The notes under the pieces are model-generated. The model did no database searches. It saw nothing but the letters and a program-made list of their open reading frames with translations, and was not told where the DNA came from. Position numbers and translations under genes: made by a program. 64,000 nucleotides of DNA from Phycisphaeraceae bacterium (GTDB taxonomy: Bacteria; Planctomycetota; Phycisphaerae; Phycisphaerales; Phycisphaeraceae), in the NCBI GenBank assembly GCA_029260655.1, contig JAJDCU010000053.1, positions 1-64,000 on the forward strand, read 5' to 3'. Each line of letters starts with the position of its first letter. The first letter of the stretch is position 1. Shown one piece after another: positions 53,594 through 61,040 of this stretch.

Positions 53594-55297
53594 ATGAGTC
53601 AGCCATTACGCATCGTGATCGTCGGCGGGGTTGCGGGGGGCGCTTCGGCGGCGACGCGCGCCAGGCGGATGAATGAGGATGCGCAGATCGTCCTGCTGGA
53701 GAAGGATCGGCACGTCTCATTCGCTAACTGTGGCCTGCCCTACTACCTCGGCGGCGAGATCGACAAGCGGGAGAAGCTGCTGGTCGCCACGCCGGAGCTG
53801 TTCGCCAAGCGATTCAACATCGACGTGCGGACTCGGCACGAGGTCACAGAAATCGACCGACCCCGGAAGGTCGTCACGGTGTTGAATCATCGTGATGGTG
53901 AGGCTTTTGAACTGCCCTACGACAGGCTGATCCTTGCGCCCGGCGCTTCGCCGATCGTCCCGACGATCGAAGGGACCGACGCGGATAACGTGTTTACGCT
54001 GCGAAATCTTGAGGACGCCGACCGCATCCACACGTATCTTAAGAAGGCCAAGCCCCACCGCGCGGTGGTGGTCGGAGCCGGCTTCATCGGGCTGGAGATG
54101 GTCGAGCAGCTACACCGGTTTGGATTCCCGGAGATCCGGGTCGACCTGGTTGAATTGGTTGACCAGGTCCTGCCGCCGCTTGACCCCGAGATGGCGGACC
54201 CGCTTAAGAAGGAGCTGGAAGGTCACGGCGTGGTCGTGCACTTAGGCGACGGTATCCAGGGGATCGACGTCCGGGACGGGCAAGCGGTTTCGGTCGAATT
54301 ATCAAGCGGCAAGATGCTGGATGCGGACCTGGTCATCCTCGGGGTCGGCGCTAGGCCGAACGTCGGGCTGGCGACCGATGCCGGGCTGTCACTTGGCGAG
54401 ACCGGCGGGGTCCTGACAAACGCCTATGGCCAAAGCGACGATCCGGATATCTATGCGGTGGGCGACGTAGCGGAATACACCTTCGGCCCGACGGGCAAGC
54501 CGATGCGTATCCCGCTGGCGGGCCCGGCGAATCGTGCGGGGCGGACCGCGGGAGAACATGCGGCAACCGGCAAAGCCGACGCCTCTGCGCCGGTGTTCGG
54601 AACCGCGATCGCGCGGATCTTCGGCTGCGCCGCGGGGATGACCGGGCTGTCGTGCAAACTCGCTAAGCGGCTTGGGGTGTCTGCCAAGAGCGTTGCGATC
54701 GTCGCGAAGCACCACGCCGGCTATTTCCCAGGCGCCAGGCCGATGATCGTCAAGCTTATCTACCAGCCAAGCTCGGGCAAGGTACTCGGGGGGCAGGTGA
54801 TCGGGGCGGAGGGTGTGGACAAGCGGATCGATGTGATCGCCACCGCGATGCGATTCGGCGCGACGGTCAGAGACCTCGCCGGGCTGGACCTGGCCTACGC
54901 ACCGCCGTTCGGTTCGGCCAAGGACCCGGTGCATCAGGCCGCCTTCGCCGCGTGCAACGAGCTGGACGGTCACGTCAAGACGCTTGACCCGGATGCTGAT
55001 TTATCCGGCGTACAGGTCGTCGATGTGCGGACGTCGGCCGAGGTCGACAACGCGCCGATCCTAGATGCCGTCGGGGTGATCCACATCCCGATTGATGAGT
55101 TAAGACAGCGGGTGGATGAACTGGACCCGGCGTGCCCGACGGTGACGGTGTGCCAGTTGGGGCTGCGGGGGTATGTCGCCGCACGGATACTTAGCCAGCG
55201 TGGGTTTGAGAACGTCTCGAACCTCATCGGCGGCGTGAAGATGAGGACGCACGCGCTGGCGAATAAAAGACTTCAAGCTGGAGAGACCCATTCATGA
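53594..55297 (+). CDS. CoA-disulfide reductase with C-terminal rhodanese domain
   Basis: A 567-residue FAD/NAD(P)-dependent enzyme. 'IVIVGGVAGGASAATRARR' binds FAD, C46 in 'SFANCGLPYYLGG' is the single-cysteine redox site of this family, 'VVVGAGFIGLEMVEQL' binds NAD(P)H, and 'DIYAVGDVAEY' closes the FAD site. The C-terminal rhodanese domain (about 470-560) keeps C520 in 'TVCQLGLRGY'. Such fusions reduce CoA-disulfide, CoA-persulfide or polysulfide. GGAGG lies before the start, 18 bases after arsR. It overlaps the next gene as ATGA. Confidence 0.95.
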   Translation: MSQPLRIVIVGGVAGGASAATRARRMNEDAQIVLLEKDRHVSFANCGLPYYLGGEIDKREKLLVATPELFAKRFNIDVRTRHEVTEIDRPRKVVTVLNHRDGEAFELPYDRLILAPGASPIVPTIEGTDADNVFTLRNLEDADRIHTYLKKAKPHRAVVVGAGFIGLEMVEQLHRFGFPEIRVDLVELVDQVLPPLDPEMADPLKKELEGHGVVVHLGDGIQGIDVRDGQAVSVELSSGKMLDADLVILGVGARPNVGLATDAGLSLGETGGVLTNAYGQSDDPDIYAVGDVAEYTFGPTGKPMRIPLAGPANRAGRTAGEHAATGKADASAPVFGTAIARIFGCAAGMTGLSCKLAKRLGVSAKSVAIVAKHHAGYFPGARPMIVKLIYQPSSGKVLGGQVIGAEGVDKRIDVIATAMRFGATVRDLAGLDLAYAPPFGSAKDPVHQAAFAACNELDGHVKTLDPDADLSGVQVVDVRTSAEVDNAPILDAVGVIHIPIDELRQRVDELDPACPTVTVCQLGLRGYVAARILSQRGFENVSNLIGGVKMRTHALANKRLQAGETHS

Positions 55298-55893
55298 GTA
55301 AGACCCATCAGACCATCTCGGCCGCCGAATTGAAACTGTTGATCGAGAGCGATCAGCCGGTCGACCTGATCGACGTGCGGACCCCCGGCGAATATGAAAG
55401 CGCCCACATCACCGCGGCGCGTAACGTGCCGCTGGACACGCTGAACCCCAAGAAAGTCGCCGAAGAGTACAGCGGATCGGATGACCCTGCGCTGCACCGC
55501 GTACATGTGTTGTATGTGGTGTGCCAGAGCGGGTCCCGGTCGGCCAAGGCCTGCGGTTTGCTAAACGATGCGGGCGTGGTGAGTGTCAGCGTTGAGGGCG
55601 GGACCCCGGCGTGCGAGCAGGCGGGTGTGACGATCAGCCGGGGCAAACGGGTCATTTCATTGGAGCGTCAGGTACGGATCGGCGCGGGGTCGATGGTGTT
55701 GATCGGCGTGCTTCTGGCATGGGCGGTCAGCCCGTGGTTCCTGGTCCTGCCGGGCTTCATCGGCGCGGGCCTGACCTTCGCCGGGCTCACCGACTGGTGC
55801 GGGATGGGCCTGATGCTGTCGAAGATGCCGTGGAACCGCGCAAGCGGCGCGTCTTGCGGCTGTGCGGTGAAGCCGGTCACGACACACGGATGA
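55294..55893 (+). CDS. Rhodanese domain with DUF2892 membrane anchor (YgaP-like)
   Basis: A 199-residue protein. Residues 8-110 are a rhodanese domain with active-site C77 in 'VCQSGSRS'. Residues about 130-190 form a DUF2892 hairpin of two membrane helices, as in E. coli YgaP, which moves sulfane sulfur. It is the third gene of the ArsR operon. The tail contains two more cysteines (SCGCAV). It converges on, and overlaps by 17 bases, the dockerin-like gene on the other strand. Confidence 0.93.
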   Translation: MSKTHQTISAAELKLLIESDQPVDLIDVRTPGEYESAHITAARNVPLDTLNPKKVAEEYSGSDDPALHRVHVLYVVCQSGSRSAKACGLLNDAGVVSVSVEGGTPACEQAGVTISRGKRVISLERQVRIGAGSMVLIGVLLAWAVSPWFLVLPGFIGAGLTFAGLTDWCGMGLMLSKMPWNRASGASCGCAVKPVTTHG

Positions 55894-56896
55894 ACTGGGC
55901 GTGACCGCCCGATGGGCGCGACATCATCAGCGCCAGGCAGACCCCGCAAAGCAGGGCAAGCGCCGAAGCAGGCTCGGGTATGGCGTTGCCAGGCGGCGGA
56001 GCGCCTGCGTTCCAGTTGCCAAGGACGGTATTCAGATCTTCGATCCCGACGAAGCCATCACCTGATGGGTCAGCCAACGGGTCACCGGGCGGGACGGTCT
56101 GGTTCCAACTACCCAGGACGATGTTCAGGTCTTCGATCCCGACGAACCCGTTGCCGTCGAGGTCGCCGGGCAATGGCGTGATCGGCGTGAGCGTGGCGTC
56201 GAAGGTTGAGTAGTAGAGATCGGTGATGCCCTCGAAGCCCGAATCGGTTCCGAACAGCAGCCAGAGCGTACCTGCCGCATCGGTGTCGGCCTGGAACAAC
56301 TGCCCGTCGCTGGCCCGCGTGATCTGCGTCCAGGTGAACGTCTCCAGTTCGGTGCCGATGTGGCCCAGGACGATCGCGTCCTCGCCGCCGACGGCCTGGT
56401 TGCCCTTATCGAGGTTCATCCGCCACCCGAATTCTTCGGCGATGCGGTCGGGTTCGAAGGGGACGGCTCCGGCCTTGAGGGTGACGCCCGAGCCGGGGCT
56501 GCCGCCGATACCGACGCTGTCCGTCGGGTACATCGACCAGAACGTGATCTGAAAGTCGATCGCATAGGTCGTGTCAGGCGCAAGCCCGGTCACGGGCTTC
56601 GTGAAATACATGAACAGATCGTCGGAGTGGTTGTTGCCGGTGATGTACAGCTGCGGATCGGGGTTTGGCGGCGGACCGATGCGCCAATCCCACTGGAGGT
56701 CGTAGAAGCTGTCATCGCCCACGGGGTAGTCGGCGAACCCCCCGGTCCAGCCGTGCGACCCGGTGGAAAAGTCATCGTGAATCACGAGACTCCATGCAGG
56801 TTGCGCCACCGCGGCAAGCACGAGCGAGCACAAGCCAACAGCCGACATGCCGCTGATAAAGCTTCGCACCGGGTGACCTATCTCCATATGCACCAC
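55877..56896 (-). CDS. Exported protein with dockerin-like repeats and PEP-CTERM tail
   Basis: A 339-residue protein with a signal peptide near residues 10-36 ('SAVGLCSLVLAAVAQPAWS'). The beta-rich body resembles a carbohydrate-binding or LamG-type sandwich ('TTYAIDFQITFWSMYPTD') but is not assigned. Two calcium-binding dockerin-like units follow: GDLDGNGFVGIEDLN and DPSGDGFVGIEDLN. The end is a weak PEP-CTERM tail (IPEPASALALLCG). ATG 56896 or the ATG four codons later may be used. The last residues are atypical, 'GGHAQFIRVS', after the basic cap. Confidence 0.83.
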   Translation of the reverse strand: MVHMEIGHPVRSFISGMSAVGLCSLVLAAVAQPAWSLVIHDDFSTGSHGWTGGFADYPVGDDSFYDLQWDWRIGPPPNPDPQLYITGNNHSDDLFMYFTKPVTGLAPDTTYAIDFQITFWSMYPTDSVGIGGSPGSGVTLKAGAVPFEPDRIAEEFGWRMNLDKGNQAVGGEDAIVLGHIGTELETFTWTQITRASDGQLFQADTDAAGTLWLLFGTDSGFEGITDLYYSTFDATLTPITPLPGDLDGNGFVGIEDLNIVLGSWNQTVPPGDPLADPSGDGFVGIEDLNTVLGNWNAGAPPPGNAIPEPASALALLCGVCLALMMSRPSGGHAQFIRVS

Positions 56897-56958
56897 CCCA
56901 TCCCCGGCCTTGACCTGTCATAACGTGGTCAAGATATGATACCAACAGGTCGGGTTAG

Positions 56959-57885
56959 TTAGGAGGAGGAGGAGGAGGTTTTATCTTCGCCGCGCCGCGT
57001 ACGTCCTGCGCCCGACAGCGCCATCAGGCCCAACAGGGTCACAGTGGTCGGCTCGGGGATGTAAGACAACTCGACGGGCGGTGCGCCTGCGTTCCAGTTG
57101 CCAAGGACCGTGTTCAGATCTTCGATCCCGACGAAGCCATCACCTGATGGGTCACCCGCCAACCAATCGCCGGCGGTGACGTTCTGATTCCACGCGCCCA
57201 AGACGGTGTTAAGGTCCTCGATCCCAACGAACCCGTCGGCGTTAACGTCGCCAGCGGCAAGCGGCGACATGTCGCGCACGGCCCAGCCTGCGAACCGCCT
57301 GAACACCCAGATTTCAGGCCCCACCACGACTTGCTTTGATTGCAGGACGGCTTGAGCACCGGCGCCGGTAAGGAAATCCCAGATCCCGTCATCGATGTCG
57401 ATCCCAGAGCTGCCGGTCCAGTAGCTGAGATTGACGTTGGCAAAAGGGCCTGGGGCATCACGCCAGACACCTTCGGTCGATGAGAGGTTGAGCATCTCAC
57501 CGGTTCCGCCCAGGCCGACGGCTCCCAGCCACGGGCCGGACCCGTCGGGGTTCAAGGCCGAAGCCATCCGCCAGTCCGTGTGGCCGGCGACGGTCAGCGT
57601 GCTTGCCCAGGTCAAGGCGTCGGCGTGGGTCATCCCGACCTGCGGAGAGATCGAGAAGCAGGTTGCCGGGTTCGGTGTGTGGCAATACTCGTTTACTATC
57701 TGGTAGGCGGGGTCTGCCGAAGTATCGGCGTAGTTGGCGTCCTGCAGCCACATGAGCCGCGACCCGTCGGCACGGATCTGGGTGACGGTGCCGTCACCGT
57801 TATCGTGCAGAGACGCCTGGGTTGAGCCCACGAAACCGGTAACCACCCACAGAGAAACCAAAACCGCCCGCTTGGATGTCCGCAT
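56959..57885 (-). CDS. Exported DUF1566-type protein with dockerin-like repeats and PEP-CTERM tail
   Basis: A 308-residue protein. Signal peptide at residues 5-25 ('VLVSLWVVTGFVGSTQAS'). The main domain has 'DGTVTQIRADGSRLMWLQDA' and 'DWRMASALNPDG', typical of DUF1566/Lcl-type repeats, with 'YWTGSSG' in the middle. Two dockerin-like units follow (GDVNADGFVGIEDLN and DPSGDGFVGIEDLN). The tail is IPEPTTVTLLGLMAL and a basic end with five serines. The DNA of the second unit is nearly the same as in the neighbouring gene. Confidence 0.85.
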   Translation of the reverse strand: MRTSKRAVLVSLWVVTGFVGSTQASLHDNGDGTVTQIRADGSRLMWLQDANYADTSADPAYQIVNEYCHTPNPATCFSISPQVGMTHADALTWASTLTVAGHTDWRMASALNPDGSGPWLGAVGLGGTGEMLNLSSTEGVWRDAPGPFANVNLSYWTGSSGIDIDDGIWDFLTGAGAQAVLQSKQVVVGPEIWVFRRFAGWAVRDMSPLAAGDVNADGFVGIEDLNTVLGAWNQNVTAGDWLAGDPSGDGFVGIEDLNTVLGNWNAGAPPVELSYIPEPTTVTLLGLMALSGAGRTRRGEDKTSSSSS

Positions 57886-58176
57886 GCTTGTCTCCTGCTA
57901 AGTTCGCGGATTCGATCCTGATAGAAATGGCTTCAACCGGCCAAAAAACAGCCTTTATGTAGCCTCATTGTGGCCGGACTTCCCTTACCGGCGCACAGCA
58001 CACCCCAATAGAAGACCACTATATCTGTTGAAAACGAGGGGGTGCAGATATTGCAGACCAGCGGCCTGCATCGTCAAGGCCGCGGTCAGGCAAGACCCAC
58101 CCGCCAGTCGATTCAGGCGAGCGTGCAGATGTGTCACACTCCCCGTAACCCAGTGGCATAGCCAGAACCGCTTAGG

Positions 58177-59028
58177 TCACGTCACACTGATCGTCGGCTG
58201 CTGCGCACCGCCGGAGGCGAGGAAGTCTTCGACGCGCCGGACAAAGGCTTGGGTCAGCGCGTCGAGCTCTTCGGCGAGCTTGTCGCCGCCGGTGAAGTTG
58301 GCGGTGGGATCGCCGGTGTCACAGTTGTGGCGCAGTACGGTGTTGATCGGGAGGGTGCCGAGGAACGGGATGTCCATCTGGCCGGCCATGGTTTCTGCGC
58401 CGCCCTTGCCAAAGATGTCGTATTCCTTGCCGTCGTCGCCGATGAAGTAGCTCATGTTCTCGACGACGCCGAGGACTTCGACGCCGAGGGTCTGGAACAT
58501 GCGGACGGCCCGGCGGGCGTCGTCCTGGGCGACCTTCTGCGGTGTGCAGACGACGACCGCGCCGGTCATCTGCAAAAGCTGACTCATGGTCAACGGCACG
58601 TCGCCCGTGCCCGGCGGCAGGTCGATGATAAGGTAATCCAGCTCGCCCCAGCCGGTCTGCGTGGCGATCTGCTTAAACGCACCGTGCGCCATCGGGCCGC
58701 GCCAGATCAGGGGTTTTTCTTCCTCGACCAGGGCGCCAAGGGTCATGGCCCTGATGCCGTGGACTTCAAACGGCTGAATGACGTTGCCTTGGGCTTGCGC
58801 CGGTTGACCGGTCAGGCCGAGCATGGTCGGCAGGCTCGGGCCGTAGATGTCGCCGTCCAACAGCCCGACTTTGGCCCCGGCCCTTGCCAGCCCGACGGCA
58901 AGGTTAACCGAGACGGTGGACTTGCCCACCCCACCCTTGCCTGCCCCCACGGCGATAATCTGCTTAACACCGGGCAGGGGCGCCGGTTGTGCGGCCTGTG
59001 CGGCTTGGGGTCCGTCCTGTGTTGGCAT
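58177..59028 (-). CDS. Mrp/NBP35-type Fe-S cluster carrier ATPase
   Basis: A 283-residue P-loop protein. The deviant Walker A 'GKGGVGKSTVSVNLA', 'DGDIYGPSLPTMLGL' and 'LIIDLPPGTGDVPLTMSQ' are hallmarks. It would carry iron-sulfur clusters to apo-proteins. The usual C-terminal CxxC that bridges the cluster in the dimer is missing: the 'NMSYFI' block continues GDDGKEYDIFG. ATG 59028 follows GGAG and gives a short N-terminus without the DUF59 domain. The 57886-58176 gap downstream shows no gene. Confidence 0.93.
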   Translation of the reverse strand: MPTQDGPQAAQAAQPAPLPGVKQIIAVGAGKGGVGKSTVSVNLAVGLARAGAKVGLLDGDIYGPSLPTMLGLTGQPAQAQGNVIQPFEVHGIRAMTLGALVEEEKPLIWRGPMAHGAFKQIATQTGWGELDYLIIDLPPGTGDVPLTMSQLLQMTGAVVVCTPQKVAQDDARRAVRMFQTLGVEVLGVVENMSYFIGDDGKEYDIFGKGGAETMAGQMDIPFLGTLPINTVLRHNCDTGDPTANFTGGDKLAEELDALTQAFVRRVEDFLASGGAQQPTISVT

Positions 59029-59198
59029 CCATCTGCTCCGTTGGCTGGCCGATAAATCACTTACGCTACGCTTGTGCGAATGATAGAGCCAAGCCGGCCG
59101 ATAGACCACCGCGGAGGCCAGGAGATGCAATAGCCCCGCCGGAGGGGCGTTGTACCTGCGTAAGACATCAGACCACGGCAACCGAAAGGACGTCAACT

Positions 59199-60188
59199 AT
59201 GTTTGGATACAAGAACAGTATGCGTAAGAGCCTGATCCTGGCGTCGGTTCTGGCGCTGACAGGCGGGATCGCGCTGGCCGAGCAGGACCAGCCCGCCGCC
59301 AGCGACGGCGACCGCCCGGCACGGCAGCGAGACCACAAGGCCGACCATGACGGCAAGCGTTATCAAGGTGAGCATGGTGATCACGGCCAGCGCGGCAAAC
59401 GAGGCGAGAAGGGCGAGCGCTCCGGCCGCGACCACCGCAAGGCCATGCACAAGAGGCTGTTCGGCGGGTTGGAGCTGACCGACGATCAGAAGGCTCAGAT
59501 CAAAGAGATCATGACCAAGCACGGCGACGAGCGTAAGGCCTGGCACGAGGCGCACAAGGACGAGTTCCACGCCCTGCGTCAGAAGATGCGCGAGGCCCGT
59601 GAGGCCGACGACAAGGACGGCATTCAGGGCGTCCGTGACGAGATCAAAGCCCTGATAGAATCCGCGCCCAAGCCCGACGCCGCCCATGACGAGATCCGGG
59701 CCGTACTCAACGAAGAACAGCAGGCCACGTTCGATGAGCGCGTCGCCAAGATGCGCGAGCGCATGGAACAGTGGAAGGAACAGCGCGGCGACGGCCCACC
59801 CGGACCGCCGCACGGCTGGCATGGCCGCGGACCCGACGGTGAAAAAGGCCCCGGCCACCACGGCCCAGGTGCTGAGGGCCGACGACGACACGCCGGCCGG
59901 ATCTTCGGCAACCTCGAACTCGACGATGAGCAGAAGGCCTCGATCCGCGAAACCATGCAGGGCGAAGGCACCCGCGAAGAAAAGATGGCCGCCGTCCGCG
60001 AACTGCTGACCGAAGACCAGCAGGCCCAGCTCGACAAGAACATCCAGAAGATGCGCGAGTGGCGAGAGAAGCGTAAAGCCGAGCAAGACGAACACCGCAA
60101 ACGCCGTAAACACCGCGACGGCGACGGCGAAGGTCGTAAGCGTGACCGCTCGCAAGATGATGACGGCGACGACAAGCTCGACCTGTGA
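59199..60188 (+). CDS. Periplasmic Spy/CpxP-like LTxxQ protein
   Basis: A 329-residue exported protein with a signal peptide (residues 9-27, 'KSLILASVLALTGGIALA'), then an Arg/His/Lys-rich region. It has two helical modules, each with LTxxQ-type motifs: LTDDQ near 88 and LNEEQ near 170, then LDDEQ near 245 and LTEDQ near 270. Single-module Spy/CpxP proteins act as periplasmic chaperones or metal sensors; this protein is longer and very rich in His and charged residues, which would suit metal binding. AAGGA precedes the ATG. Confidence 0.8.
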   Translation: MFGYKNSMRKSLILASVLALTGGIALAEQDQPAASDGDRPARQRDHKADHDGKRYQGEHGDHGQRGKRGEKGERSGRDHRKAMHKRLFGGLELTDDQKAQIKEIMTKHGDERKAWHEAHKDEFHALRQKMREAREADDKDGIQGVRDEIKALIESAPKPDAAHDEIRAVLNEEQQATFDERVAKMRERMEQWKEQRGDGPPGPPHGWHGRGPDGEKGPGHHGPGAEGRRRHAGRIFGNLELDDEQKASIRETMQGEGTREEKMAAVRELLTEDQQAQLDKNIQKMREWREKRKAEQDEHRKRRKHRDGDGEGRKRDRSQDDDGDDKLDL

Positions 60189-60226
60189 TTACACTGACAA
60201 AGCTCCCTCCCGCTTTGTCATCTAAC

Positions 60227-60255
60227 ACAACCCCGGCGAAAGCCGGGGTTTTTCT
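60227..60255 (+). terminator. Terminator after the Spy-like gene
   Basis: AACCCCGGC/GCCGGGGTT stem with a GAAA tetraloop, then TTTCTTT. It may also serve the minus-strand gene ending at 60270. Confidence 0.92.
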
Positions 60256-60269
60256 TTACCAACACCGAC

Positions 60270-60926
60270 TCAGGGGTCGAATGACATCACACCGTTTGTG
60301 ATCGTGCCGGTGACGACATAAATGCTGTTGTAGTCGTCCGCCTGCGTGACCTTGAGCTTCCAAGTGCCGGCTGCGTCGCTGGTCAGCGTGATCCGGCCGA
60401 TGAAGCTTGTACCGATATCATCCTTGACCCAACTCGGACCGCTCCACGTGACATCGATCTCGGTCGAATCAAACTGTTGTACATCGCCGCCGATGTCACC
60501 CCCACCGCCATGAAATGTGGCCGACTGCCCGTTGCCATGCACATAGGTGTCGTACTCAGACGAAGGCATAACAGGAATGTAGGCGGCCAGGGGCTGCTGA
60601 GACGACCAACCATTATAAAACTTAGCCCCGCCTTCGACCGGGACGATGCCTTCAAGCTCTTGATAGATCGAGCCGGCGGTCAACTCGATCAGTAAGACCC
60701 CCGCGGTCCAATCGTTGGCGGTATCCACACTCAAGTCCTGGCAGACGTACCCATCAAGGGTGCCGAGCACGGGCCCGGGCGTGCCGGCCGGCAATATCAG
60801 GCCATCCACGATCTGTGTCCCCGCAGGGATCGGGACGGCGGTCAAGCTAAACGTCACCTGCGCCGACACGGCGGAGGCGGATAAACAAACCAACGATACG
60901 GCGAGAATATTCTTAATGTGGTGCAT
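60270..60926 (-). CDS. Exported beta-rich protein (unknown)
   Basis: A 218-residue protein with a signal peptide (residues 4-22, 'IKNILAVSLVCLSASAVSA'). The rest is Gly/Thr/Ser-rich with regular short hydrophobic strands. No PEP-CTERM tail or dockerin-like unit is present, so it is probably released or held by partners. AGGAGT precedes the ATG. No family is recognised. Confidence 0.72.
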   Translation of the reverse strand: MHHIKNILAVSLVCLSASAVSAQVTFSLTAVPIPAGTQIVDGLILPAGTPGPVLGTLDGYVCQDLSVDTANDWTAGVLLIELTAGSIYQELEGIVPVEGGAKFYNGWSSQQPLAAYIPVMPSSEYDTYVHGNGQSATFHGGGGDIGGDVQQFDSTEIDVTWSGPSWVKDDIGTSFIGRITLTSDAAGTWKLKVTQADDYNSIYVVTGTITNGVMSFDP

Positions 60927-61040
60927 GATGCACTCCTGTTGTTTGATTATGCGGTGTTCGGTGGAAGGATTGAATAGACATTAGGGATCCGAACGATTCA
61001 GGTGATGACCGGTCAAGCGGTCAACAACCGCGTTCGCTCC

